The notes beneath the pieces were generated by a model. The model made no database searches and had not been told where the DNA came from. It saw only the letters and a list, made by a program, of their open reading frames with translations. A DNA stretch of 64,000 nucleotides from Frateuria terrea (GTDB lineage Bacteria; Pseudomonadota; Gammaproteobacteria; Xanthomonadales; Rhodanobacteraceae), in assembly GCF_900115705.1 (NCBI RefSeq), contig NZ_FOXL01000008.1, forward strand, positions 124,001 to 188,000, written 5' to 3'. Positions 25,791 through 34,855 of the stretch are shown piece by piece. A program made the translations under genes and the position numbers. Within the stretch, counting starts at the first letter, position 1. Each line of letters opens with the position of its first letter.

Positions 25791-28700
25791 ATGGCGGCAA
25801 CGCAGGCATTCCATCGGTATTCCTGGCTCGCGAACCTGCCCGGCCGCTACAAGATTCTGCTGGCGATCTGCCCTCTGCTGGGCCTGTTCCTGCTGACCAG
25901 CGTGGCCACCCTGGCCACCCTTCGACAGCAGGAGCGGACCCGCCACTGGGCACAGCACACCTATGACGTGCTGCTTGCCCTGGACCAGGCGCAGCTGGCA
26001 AGCCAGAAGGGGTTGATCGCCGCGCGCGGCTACATACTGTCGCCGGACGCCGCCGAACTGGCTGCCTGGCAGCAGGCGCGCCCGCAACTGGATGGCGGCA
26101 TCGCCAGGCTGCGCGTCCTGATGGCCGACAATCCCTTGCAACTGTCGCGGCTGGACCGGCTGCAGGCCCAGGTGGCACAGTGGAGCGACGAAGCCGACCG
26201 CCTGGTCATCCGGCCGCTGCATGCCTTGCCCGCAGGCGAGCCGGCCGCCACGTTGGCGGAGCGCATGCGCATCCGCAATGCCTACCTTGCGCAGCGCAAG
26301 GTAGGCTCGCTGGACATTGGCGCCGCGCTCACGCAGATGGCGGATACCGAGCGGGCCATGCTGGCCGAGCGCAATGCCGCGCTCAGTGGCACCTTGCGCA
26401 CCCTGCGCGTGATCAACATCCTGGCGGTGGCCGCCGGCCTGCTGTTCGGCTTGTACGTGCTGCGACTGACCTTCCTCACGGTGATCCGCCCGCTGCGCCA
26501 GACCACCGACATCATGAACCAGCTGGCGCGCCGCGACCCCAGCGTGGTGATCACCCGGCTGGGACGGCGCGACGAGATCGGCGAGATCGCGCGGGCGCTG
26601 GAGGTGTTCAAGCAGATAATGCTGGACCTGGACCGGCAGGACTGGGTGAAGTCGCAGTCCTCTCGCATCGCGCGGCGGCTGCAGGAGGCATCCAGCTACC
26701 ACGACTTCGGCCGCTGCCTCACCAGCGAACTGGCGCCGCTGATGGGCGTCGGCGTGGCGCTCTACCACCTGCACGACGCGCAGTCCGGGCTGCTGCAACG
26801 GATCGGCAGCTACGGCCTGCCGCCTTCGTCGCCCGCACCCGTGCATGGCGAGGGGCTGGTCGGCCAATGCCTGCTGGAGGGCAAGCCGATCGAGCTGGAG
26901 GTGCCGGCCGACTATCCGCACGTCCGCTCCGGCAGCGGCGAGGCGGCGCCTTCGACCGTCATGCTGCTGCCGGTGGTGTACCTGGGCACCGTCACCGGCG
27001 TTTTGGAGCTGGCCGGATTCACGCCGATCACCGGCCGCAGGCGCGAGTTGCTCGATGCGCTGCTGCCGCAGGTCTCGCTGACCCAGGAAAACCTCACCCG
27101 CGCGATCGATACCCGGCAACTGCTCGAGCGTACCCGCGAGCAGGCCGACGAGCTGCGCACTTCGGAACTGCTGATGCGCCAGCAGAAGAACGTGCTGCGC
27201 GAGAGCAACGACGCGCTGCACGCCAAGACGCTGGAGCTGGAAGAGCAGTCGCAACGCCTGATCGCCTCCGAGGACGAACTGCGCCGCCAGGCCGAGGAAT
27301 TGCTGGTCTCCAACGAGGAATTGCGCGACACCACCGCCAGCCTCGACCTGCAGCGCCACGTGCTGGAGGACCTGCAGCGCGACACCGAACTGAAGGCCGG
27401 CGAGCTGGCTCGCGCCAGCCAGTACAAGTCCGACTTCCTGGCCAACATGTCGCACGAGTTGCGCACGCCGCTCAACAGCCTGCTGATCCTTTCGCGCAGC
27501 CTGGCCGAGAACGAAGGCGGACATCTGGACCCCGAGGAGGTCGAGTCGGCGCGCATCATCCACGACGCCGGCAGTCACCTGCTGCGGCTGATCAACGACA
27601 TCCTGGACCTTTCCAAGATCGAGGCCGGCAAGATGGAACTGGTGATCGAGCCGCTGCACCTGGCCGACTTCGCCCGCGCGCTGCGGCGCACGTTCAACCA
27701 CGTGGCGCAGGAGAAGGGGCTCGACTTCGGCCTGACCATCGAGCCGGACGTTCCCACCGTATTGCCCACCGACGGGGCGCGGCTGGAACAGGTGGCCAAC
27801 AACCTGCTCGGCAACGCCTTCAAGTTCACCGCCAGGGGCAGCGTGCACCTGCGTATCGGCCGGCCGGACGCGGACCTTCCCGTGCCCCCCGAACTGGCTG
27901 GCCAGCCACTGGTGGCGCTGAGCGTGCGCGATACCGGCATCGGCATCGCGCCGCAGAAACACCAGCGCGTGTTCAACGCCTTCGAGCAGGTCGACGCCAG
28001 CACCAGCCGCCAGTACGGCGGCACCGGCCTGGGCCTGGCAATCTGCCGGCGCATCTGCGAGCTGCTGGGCGGCGCCATCACGCTGGCCAGTGAATCCGGC
28101 CAGGGCAGCACCTTCACCGTGCTGCTGCCCGAGCACGCGACGGCAGCCTCTTCGGCAGCATCCGAGCCGCGACCCGTGCGCGCCATCGCGCCACCGGGCC
28201 TGATCGACGACGACCGCAGTGATCTGCTTCCGGGCGACGCCAGCGTGCTGGTGATCGAGGACGACCCGGCCTTCGCGCGGATCCTGGCCGACATGCTCCA
28301 CCGCAAGGGCTGCCGCGTGCTGTTGGCGGCCGACGGCGAGAGCGGCCTGGCACTGGCGCGCGAACACCAGCCCAGCGGCGTGCTGCTCGATGTCGCGCTG
28401 CCGGGTATGGATGGCTGGGCGGTGTTCGAACGGTTGCGTTCCGATCCGGCCACGCGCGCGGTACCGGTGCACTTCATTTCCTCGGCCGAGGGCGTCGATC
28501 GCGCACGCAAGCTGGGCGCAGTCGGCTTCCTCGTCAAACCGGTCACCCGCGAAGCGATCGCCAACGCGTTCGAGCGGCTGCTCGATGGTCGCCAGGGCCG
28601 GCTGCTGGTGGTCGACGACGATGCCGACGCGCGCTACGCCGTGCGTCACTTGCTCGGTGGCTACCAGGTCGCCATCGACGAAGCCGGTTCCGCGGAAGAA

Positions 28701-29420
28701 GCCCTCGAACGCACGGCGCACCAGCGCTACGACTGCATCGTGCTCGACCTGGGCCTGCCCGGCATGTCTGGCATGCAGTTGCTGGATCGGCTGGCCGGCC
28801 GTGCCCAGGGCCTGCCGCCGGTGGTGGTCTACACCGGCCGCGAGCTCAGCGAGGAAGACAGCCGCCACCTGCGCCAGTACACCGACGCCATCGTGGTAAA
28901 GGGCGCGCGCTCGCCGGAACGGCTGCGCGAGGAAGTCCGTCAGTTCCTGCAAGCACTCGGCCAGCCAGCCGGCCGGGCACGGGCGGCCGCCGCGATGGCG
29001 CCATCGTCCGCCACGGCACCAGCAGGCGCCGCCCTGCCGGCATCGCTGAATGGGCGCCATGTACTGCTTGTCGACGACGACATGCGCAACCTGTTCGCCT
29101 TATCGAAGGTATTGCGCGGCTGGGGCCTCGAAGCGAGCATGGCGGCCGATGCTCCCAAGGCGTTGCGCGTGCTGGACGAGCGCGCCGACGTGGCCCTGGT
29201 GCTGATGGACATCATGATGCCCGGCATGGATGGCTACGAAACGATCCGCGCCATCCGCAGCCAGCATGGGCGCGCGCAACTGCCGATCATCGCGCTCACT
29301 GCGCGGGCGATGCCGGGCGACCGCGAGAGATGCCTGGAGGCCGGCGCCAACGACTACCTATCCAAGCCGATCGACATCGGCAGGCTGGCCGCGCTGGTGC
29401 GGAGCTGGCTGGAGGTCTAG
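25791..29420 (+). CDS. Hybrid histidine kinase with CHASE3-like sensor, HAMP, GAF and three receivers
   Basis: The 1209-residue protein contains membrane segment 1 (about 22-46), a periplasmic helical CHASE3-like region and membrane segment 2 (about 205-228). HAMP, GAF (about 300-430) and a long coiled coil (440-540) follow. HisKA has His near 555 (ANMSHELRTPLNS), then HATPase (DTGIGIAP, GGTGLGLAICRRI). Three receivers follow: LLDVALPGMDG, VLDLGLPGMSG and LMDIMMPGMDG. All three keep the phospho-Asp; in the second, the usual KP is replaced by VVKGARS. A REC-GGDEF gene follows 125 bases downstream and is a plausible output partner. Confidence 0.93.
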   Translation: MAATQAFHRYSWLANLPGRYKILLAICPLLGLFLLTSVATLATLRQQERTRHWAQHTYDVLLALDQAQLASQKGLIAARGYILSPDAAELAAWQQARPQLDGGIARLRVLMADNPLQLSRLDRLQAQVAQWSDEADRLVIRPLHALPAGEPAATLAERMRIRNAYLAQRKVGSLDIGAALTQMADTERAMLAERNAALSGTLRTLRVINILAVAAGLLFGLYVLRLTFLTVIRPLRQTTDIMNQLARRDPSVVITRLGRRDEIGEIARALEVFKQIMLDLDRQDWVKSQSSRIARRLQEASSYHDFGRCLTSELAPLMGVGVALYHLHDAQSGLLQRIGSYGLPPSSPAPVHGEGLVGQCLLEGKPIELEVPADYPHVRSGSGEAAPSTVMLLPVVYLGTVTGVLELAGFTPITGRRRELLDALLPQVSLTQENLTRAIDTRQLLERTREQADELRTSELLMRQQKNVLRESNDALHAKTLELEEQSQRLIASEDELRRQAEELLVSNEELRDTTASLDLQRHVLEDLQRDTELKAGELARASQYKSDFLANMSHELRTPLNSLLILSRSLAENEGGHLDPEEVESARIIHDAGSHLLRLINDILDLSKIEAGKMELVIEPLHLADFARALRRTFNHVAQEKGLDFGLTIEPDVPTVLPTDGARLEQVANNLLGNAFKFTARGSVHLRIGRPDADLPVPPELAGQPLVALSVRDTGIGIAPQKHQRVFNAFEQVDASTSRQYGGTGLGLAICRRICELLGGAITLASESGQGSTFTVLLPEHATAASSAASEPRPVRAIAPPGLIDDDRSDLLPGDASVLVIEDDPAFARILADMLHRKGCRVLLAADGESGLALAREHQPSGVLLDVALPGMDGWAVFERLRSDPATRAVPVHFISSAEGVDRARKLGAVGFLVKPVTREAIANAFERLLDGRQGRLLVVDDDADARYAVRHLLGGYQVAIDEAGSAEEALERTAHQRYDCIVLDLGLPGMSGMQLLDRLAGRAQGLPPVVVYTGRELSEEDSRHLRQYTDAIVVKGARSPERLREEVRQFLQALGQPAGRARAAAAMAPSSATAPAGAALPASLNGRHVLLVDDDMRNLFALSKVLRGWGLEASMAADAPKALRVLDERADVALVLMDIMMPGMDGYETIRAIRSQHGRAQLPIIALTARAMPGDRERCLEAGANDYLSKPIDIGRLAALVRSWLEV

Positions 29421-29545
29421 CCGTCCATTCCGCAGATCGGTCGAGCCTTTGCAGCTTGCGCAAGGCGCGCCCCCGTTCAGCCCAATGCCGGTCCCGGTCG
29501 TTATGATCGGGCACCCCAACGAAACAGGTGTGCCAGCGCTCGACG

Positions 29546-30541
29546 ATGACCACGACCGCGCCGAAGATCCTGGTGGCCGACGACACCCTTGCCAACCGCG
29601 TGGCCATGCGCCGCCTGCTCGCTCGCAGCGGTGCGCAGCTGTACGAGGCGGCCAGTGGGAACGAGGCGTTGGCGCTGTGCCTGGAGCACGAGTTCGCGCT
29701 GATTCTGCTCGATGTGAACATGCCCGGCATGGACGGCTTCGAGGTCGCCACCCTGCTCAGCGAAGCCGACCAGCTCAAGGACACGCCCATCATCTTCGTC
29801 ACCGCCGCTTACGTCGACGACGTCAACCGCCTCAAAGGCTATCGCCACGGCGCGGTCGACTACATCGCCAAGCCGGTCAACGATCTGGTGCTGCAGTCGA
29901 AGGTGCGCGTGTTCCTCGAGCTCTACGCCGCGCGCGTGAAGCTGGAGCAGACGCTGGAGGAACTCTCCGAACGCAATGACCAGTTGCAGCTGGAGATTGC
30001 CGAACGCGAGCGCGTCGAAGCCCAGGTGCGCCACCAGGCCACCCACGACATGCTCACCGGCCTGCCCAACCGCACGCTGTTCCACGACCGCCTGGACACC
30101 GCCATGCGACGCGCACTCGAAGGTGGATCCGGTTTTGCGCTGGTGCTGCTGGACATCGACGGCTTCAAGGGTGTCAACGACCGTCACGGTCACCCAGCCG
30201 GCGATGCGCTGCTGCAGGCGATCGCGGCGCGGCTGAAGCTAAACCTGCGCGCGGACGACACGGTGGCGCGACTGGGCGGCGACGAGTTCGCGCTCATCAT
30301 TGGCAAACTGGAAGACGTACCGGTCCTGATGAAGCGCTGCCATGAACTGGGCGCCAGCCTGGCGGAGCCTTATCCGCTCGTGTCGGCGCAGGGCAGCTTC
30401 GTGGCGAACGTCAGCGCCAGCGTCGGCATTGCGCTGTGGTCAGCCCGGACCGGTGGGGATGAAGCGTTGATCCAGGCGGCAGATCGTGCGCTGTATCAGG
30501 CAAAGAATGGCGGCAAGAATCGCTGCGTGCTGGCGACCTAA
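29546..30541 (+). CDS. Response regulator with diguanylate cyclase (REC-GGDEF)
   Basis: The 331-residue protein has an N-terminal receiver (VADDTLANR, phospho-Asp in LLDVNMPGMDG, KPVN) and a short coiled coil. The GGDEF domain has intact LGGDEFA near residue 243. An RADD I-site lies five residues upstream, so product inhibition by c-di-GMP is expected. It follows the triple-receiver kinase and is probably phosphorylated by it or a similar kinase. A GTG start at 29528 is possible, but ATG 29546 fits the family start better. Confidence 0.92.
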   Translation: MTTTAPKILVADDTLANRVAMRRLLARSGAQLYEAASGNEALALCLEHEFALILLDVNMPGMDGFEVATLLSEADQLKDTPIIFVTAAYVDDVNRLKGYRHGAVDYIAKPVNDLVLQSKVRVFLELYAARVKLEQTLEELSERNDQLQLEIAERERVEAQVRHQATHDMLTGLPNRTLFHDRLDTAMRRALEGGSGFALVLLDIDGFKGVNDRHGHPAGDALLQAIAARLKLNLRADDTVARLGGDEFALIIGKLEDVPVLMKRCHELGASLAEPYPLVSAQGSFVANVSASVGIALWSARTGGDEALIQAADRALYQAKNGGKNRCVLAT

Positions 30542-30601
30542 CGCCCTCGGCTTCCCCGGGCGCGCGCCGCCTCACAGTCCACGCTTTGCCGAACGCATGC
30601 T

Positions 30602-30626
30602 TCCTCTCCCCCGAGGGGGAGAGGGC
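30602..30626. repeat. GC-rich palindromic intergenic repeat, copy 4
   Basis: CCTCTCCCCC followed by GGGGGAGAGG is a short perfect hairpin between convergent genes. It belongs to the repeat family at 10036 and may also serve as terminator. Confidence 0.6.
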
Positions 30627-30644
30627 TACAACCTAGGGCTTCGC

Positions 30645-33125
30645 TCAGGCGATACGCTTCTGCGGTTCCGATTCGTGCCTGCGGTCCGCGCGTGTGACCT
30701 TCGCGCCCAGCTCGGCGGGGTCGAAATCATCCACCGAGATGAATTCGAACACGCCATCGCGCACGCGCCTGAGCAGGGCGGCCTCGGCATCGGTGAGCAC
30801 CCCTTCACGCACGGCCGCGGCCAGTTGGCCTTCGTAGTCGTGCGCCTTCAGTTGGCCGGCCTTGAGTGCCTTGCCGAACTTGCGCTCGACCGGCTCGGCG
30901 GCGATCACGTCCGGCAGCAGCGTGTTCATGCGGCCGATCGTGTTGTTCGGCGTGGGCGTGAGGTAGACCCAGTCGACGAGCCGGTCGCGCGCCTCGCCTG
31001 GCGCGGTGAGGATTGCGGCTACGCGACGGCCCAGGCGGTCCGACGGCGGCACTTCGCGGCGGCCGAACGGGAACACCAGCACGCGCAGCAGGAAGCCGAC
31101 CGGCTTGACGGGGAAATTGCGGATCGCGCCATCGAGCGCCATCTGCGTGCGCCACATGCACTCGTGGAAGGCCCAGGCCAGCAGCGGCCGGTCGGCTTCC
31201 GGACGACCGGTATCCTCGTAGCGCTTGAGCATGCTGCTTGCGATGTACAGGTAGGACAGCACGTCGCCGAGGCGCGCCGAGAGTTTCTCCTTGAACTTCA
31301 GTTTGCCGCCCAGCACGCCCATGAACACGTCGGCGCACAGTGCCAGCGCGGCCGAATAGCGGTCGAGCTTGCGGTAGTAGCGCCGGGTGTAGGCGTCACC
31401 CGCGGACTGGCCGATCGAAGCGCCGGTGATGCCGAACACGAAGCTGCGCACGGCGTTGGAGATGCCGAACCCGATGTGGCCGAATAGCAACCGGTCGAAG
31501 GTGCGCAGCTTCTCGCCGTAGTCGGCGATCGAAAGCGCCTGCATTTCCTTGAGCACGTAGGGGTGGCAGCGGATCGCGCCCTGGCCGAAGATCATCAGGC
31601 TGCGCGTCATGATGTTCGCGCCTTCCACGGTGATCGCGATCGGCACGCTTTCCCAGCCGCGCGCAGCGTAGTTCTTCGGGCCCAGCTGCACGGCCTTGCC
31701 GCCGTGCACGTCCATGGTGTCGCCGGCGACCTGGCGAGCCCATTCGGTGGCGTGGTACTTGGCGATCGCCGAGGTCACTGCGGGCTTCTCACCGCGGTCG
31801 ACCGCTGCCGCAGTGGCGCGCGAGAGCGCTGCGGTGGCATAGGTCAGGCCACCGATGCGGGCCAGTGCTTCCTCCACGCCCTCGAAACGCGCGATCGCCA
31901 GGCCGAACTGCTTGCGCATGCGCGCGTAGGCGCCGGTCGCGGCGGCCGAGGCGCGCATTGCGCCGGTGGCGTTGGAGGGCAGCGAGATGGCGCGGCCCAC
32001 CGAAAGCACTTCGACCAGCATGCGCCAGCCGTGGCCGGCCATCTTCGGCCCGCCGATCAACGTCGACATCGGCGCGAACACGTCCTTGCCGTGGACCGGA
32101 CCGTTCTGGAACGGAATGTTGAGCGGAAAGTGGCGCCTGCCGATCCCCAGCCCCGGCGTGGAGCGCGGCAGCAAGGCCAGCGAAATGCCCAGGTCTTCCG
32201 TCTCGCCCAGCAGGCGCTCCGGGTCATACATACGGAAGGCCAGGCCGATGACCGTGGCGATCGGCGCTAGCGTGATGTAGCGCTTGTCGAAAGTGAGCTT
32301 CACCCCCAGTGTCTCGACGCCATCGACCATCTGTTTGCAGACGATGCCGTAATCGGGAATCGAGGTAGCGTCGGAGCCGGCGTAGGGCCCGGTCAGCGCG
32401 AAACAGGGAATCTCCTCGCCGACGGCCAGGCGCGGCAGGTAGTGGTTCTTCTGCTCCTCGGTGCCGTAGTGCAGCAGCAGTTCGGCCGGCCCCAGCGAAT
32501 TGGGCACCGCCACCGTGGAGGACACGGTCGCCGATGCCGTGGACAGCTTCTGCAGCACCGCCGAGTGCGCCAGCGCGGAGAACTGCAGGCCGCCGTACTG
32601 CTTCGGGATGATCATGCCGAAGAACTTGTTCTTCTTGATGAACTCCCAGACTTCCGGCGGCAGGTCGGCCAGCTCGTGGGTGATCTGCCAGTCGTCGATC
32701 ATTGCGCAGAGCTCTTCCACCGGGCCATCGAGGAAGGCCTGCTCCTCGGTGCTGAGCTCGGGCTTGGGCTGCTTCAGCAGCTGCTTCCAGTCCGGCTTGC
32801 CGGAAAACAGCTCGCCTTCGAAACCGACCGTGCCTGCTTCCAGCGCGGTCTGCTCGGTGGCCGAAAGCGCGGGCGTGGCGCGGGCGAACATCTTCAGCAG
32901 CGGCGCGCTGATCTGGCGGCGACGGAAGGTGGGCATCAGCAGCGGCACCGCGATCAGCAGCTCGATGACGAGCAGCACGATCATCGTCGCCCAGGCGCCG
33001 GTCAGCAGGCCAACCACCAGCGTGGTCGCCACCGTGGCGATCGCCCAGGTGCGCAGGCCGGTACGGTGGTAGGCGCAGGCGCCGCTCGCGACCAGCGCTG
33101 CCAGCAAAGTCAGGAACACGGACAT
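30645..33125 (-). CDS. fadE: FadE-type acyl-CoA dehydrogenase
   Basis: This enzyme does the first dehydrogenation of fatty acid beta-oxidation. The start at 33125 gives an 826-residue protein, the length of E. coli FadE and about twice that of classical acyl-CoA dehydrogenases. The N-terminus has two hydrophobic segments (MSVFLTLLAALVASGACAYH and the next 30 residues). The dehydrogenase core (FALTGPYAGSDA, VEGANIMTRSLMIFGQGAIR) and the FadE C-terminal extension follow. It starts two bases from the stop of the hydrolase gene, so the two form an operon; a TetR gene is divergent. Confidence 0.93.
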   Translation of the reverse strand: MSVFLTLLAALVASGACAYHRTGLRTWAIATVATTLVVGLLTGAWATMIVLLVIELLIAVPLLMPTFRRRQISAPLLKMFARATPALSATEQTALEAGTVGFEGELFSGKPDWKQLLKQPKPELSTEEQAFLDGPVEELCAMIDDWQITHELADLPPEVWEFIKKNKFFGMIIPKQYGGLQFSALAHSAVLQKLSTASATVSSTVAVPNSLGPAELLLHYGTEEQKNHYLPRLAVGEEIPCFALTGPYAGSDATSIPDYGIVCKQMVDGVETLGVKLTFDKRYITLAPIATVIGLAFRMYDPERLLGETEDLGISLALLPRSTPGLGIGRRHFPLNIPFQNGPVHGKDVFAPMSTLIGGPKMAGHGWRMLVEVLSVGRAISLPSNATGAMRASAAATGAYARMRKQFGLAIARFEGVEEALARIGGLTYATAALSRATAAAVDRGEKPAVTSAIAKYHATEWARQVAGDTMDVHGGKAVQLGPKNYAARGWESVPIAITVEGANIMTRSLMIFGQGAIRCHPYVLKEMQALSIADYGEKLRTFDRLLFGHIGFGISNAVRSFVFGITGASIGQSAGDAYTRRYYRKLDRYSAALALCADVFMGVLGGKLKFKEKLSARLGDVLSYLYIASSMLKRYEDTGRPEADRPLLAWAFHECMWRTQMALDGAIRNFPVKPVGFLLRVLVFPFGRREVPPSDRLGRRVAAILTAPGEARDRLVDWVYLTPTPNNTIGRMNTLLPDVIAAEPVERKFGKALKAGQLKAHDYEGQLAAAVREGVLTDAEAALLRRVRDGVFEFISVDDFDPAELGAKVTRADRRHESEPQKRIA

Positions 33126-33126
33126 T

Positions 33127-34020
33127 TCAATGCACCTCTTGCGGAATGGTCGGGCGGCGCACGGCACCCCCCGGGAAAACATCTTCGATGAACCTGGCGA
33201 TCTCGTGCGTAAACGCATCGTTCGCGTCGCCGGCGAGCATGTGCGTGGCAGCAGGTACTTCCACGTGGCGTGCATGCGGCACCAGCTTCAGGAACTCGGC
33301 CACAGTCTCGCGCGAGACCACGTCGCTGCGTTCACCCGAGAGCAGCAGCACCGGCACGTCCACGCGCGCCGCGGCGGCGAGCAGGCGTGGCTGGTAACGT
33401 TCGCTCTCGCGCACCACGTCCTCCAGCAACGCCGGATCCCAATGCCAGCGCAGGCGGCCATCGGCGCCCTCGCGCAGCAGCGGCTTGAGCTGTTCTTCGC
33501 GCTTGCGCTCGCGTCGCTGCGGCAGGTAGGCGGAGATCTGCTCGGCCGCCTCGGTGTAATCGGCGAAACCGTCCGGATAGGCCTGCATGAAGGCCAGGAT
33601 GCGTTCGACCCCGGCGGTTTCCCAGCGCGGCGTGATGTCGACAAGCACCAGTGCACGGAACGGCGCCGGGCGCGCTTCGCCGGCCAGCACCAGGCCCAGC
33701 AGGCCGCCCATCGAGGCGCCGACGAGGATCGGCGGTTCCGGCTGGACCCGCGCGAGCGCCATCAGATCGCCGGCGAACTGGTCCATGTGGTAGTCACCGC
33801 CTGCCACTCGGCCGCTCTCGCCATGGCCGCGGCTGTCGAAGGTGATGCAGCGGCAACCGCGGGCTGCCAGTGCGTCGGCGGCGGCGTTCCATGCGCCGCG
33901 GGTCTGGCCGAAGCCGTGCGCGAACAGCAGCGCCGGTGCGCCAGTGCCACGCACGTCGACCGCCAGCGGCAGGCCGTCATGGCTCGGGAAGGTGCTGGTG
34001 CGGATCGTTACCATACGCAT
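33127..34020 (-). CDS. Alpha/beta hydrolase
   Basis: The 297-residue hydrolase has FAHGFGQTRGAW (oxyanion loop), nucleophile elbow VGASMGG, acidic residue region LLSGERSDVV and catalytic His in PAATHMLAGD. It lies immediately before fadE, with no gap for a promoter, so it probably acts on acyl esters or thioesters in the same pathway; the substrate is unknown. The start is uncertain, either ATG 34020 or ATG 34014. Neither has a clear ribosome-binding site, and both lie inside the inverted repeat at 34011-34028. Confidence 0.87.
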   Translation of the reverse strand: MRMVTIRTSTFPSHDGLPLAVDVRGTGAPALLFAHGFGQTRGAWNAAADALAARGCRCITFDSRGHGESGRVAGGDYHMDQFAGDLMALARVQPEPPILVGASMGGLLGLVLAGEARPAPFRALVLVDITPRWETAGVERILAFMQAYPDGFADYTEAAEQISAYLPQRRERKREEQLKPLLREGADGRLRWHWDPALLEDVVRESERYQPRLLAAAARVDVPVLLLSGERSDVVSRETVAEFLKLVPHARHVEVPAATHMLAGDANDAFTHEIARFIEDVFPGGAVRRPTIPQEVH

Positions 34021-34028
34021 GAGTATGG
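34011..34028. promoter_or_regulatory. Candidate TetR operator
   Basis: Inverted repeat CCATAC-N6-GTATGG spans the start codons of the hydrolase-fadE operon and faces the divergent TetR gene 122 bases away. It is a fit place for repression of the fatty-acid operon. The assignment is inferred from symmetry and position only. Confidence 0.45.
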
Positions 34029-34149
34029 ATTGGCGACAGAAGGCCCGTCAACCGCCATCCGACCAACCGCCGGCCATGCCAAGGGGATTTGGTCACGGGC
34101 CGCCGGCGCGTCCCGCGCCTGTCGCCGTCACAAGCGCTACCATGTGCCG

Positions 34150-34728
34150 ATGAATGCCAGCAGCAAGTCCGAACGCACCCGTCTATCTGCCGAGAACTGG
34201 GAAGACGCAGCCCTGGTCCTGATCGCCGAGCAGGGCGTCGGGGCATTGGCGGTGGAAGCGCTGGCGCGCCGGCTGGGCGTCACCAAGGGCAGTTTCTACT
34301 GGCACTTCCGTACCCGCGAGGCGCTGCTGCAGGCGGCGCTGGAGCGATGGGAGCAGTACGGCGAGCGCGAAGTGATCGCGCAGATCGAGGCCATTTCAGA
34401 TCCACGCGAGCGGCTGCCCGAGCTGTTCCGCCGCGTGGCGCACGAGGTGCAGCCGCACCGCGTCTACGCTGCCCTGCTCAAGGCGCTGGATCACCCGCTG
34501 GTGGTGCCGGTCATGGCGCGTGTTTCGCAGCGTCGCACCGAATTCCTTGCCACCGCGTTCCGCGAGGCCGGGTTGCCCCCGGCCGAAGCGCTCAATCGTG
34601 CGCGGCTGACCTACGCCGCCTATGTGGGCTTCCTGCAGCTGAACTTCACGCTTGGCCTTCCGCGCATCAGCCACGAGGACTTCGACGCCTACGTGGAACA
34701 CATGATCGCGACATTGATTCCGGCCTGA
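34150..34728 (+). CDS. TetR-family transcriptional regulator
   Basis: The 192-residue protein has the TetR DNA-binding region at about 20-62 (VEALARRLGVTKGSFYWHFRTREALL) and a divergent C-terminal ligand domain. It is transcribed away from the hydrolase-fadE operon, which it probably controls in response to an acyl-CoA or similar ligand. The start at 34150 is the first ATG that places the HTH at normal distance from the N-terminus; the upstream in-frame extension is antisense to the hydrolase. Confidence 0.9.
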   Translation: MNASSKSERTRLSAENWEDAALVLIAEQGVGALAVEALARRLGVTKGSFYWHFRTREALLQAALERWEQYGEREVIAQIEAISDPRERLPELFRRVAHEVQPHRVYAALLKALDHPLVVPVMARVSQRRTEFLATAFREAGLPPAEALNRARLTYAAYVGFLQLNFTLGLPRISHEDFDAYVEHMIATLIPA

Positions 34729-34855
34729 TAACCCCTTCAGGGGCGCGGTGCGCGCACGCCCGCGCATGCCTTTTGCTGCGCTCAACCTTGCAATACCAGT
34801 GCACGCAAACTAGCGTTCCGGAACCCTTTTTTCCTAAGACCTTGAAGAGGACATC

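Noticed and set aside
24828..29060. Very long open frame (about 1400 codons) on the minus strand opposite the CPBP and hybrid kinase genes
   Set aside because: It is antisense to well-supported genes with recognisable domains. Its product is a low-information mix of Arg, Ala, Gly, Gln and His, typical of shadow frames in high-GC DNA.
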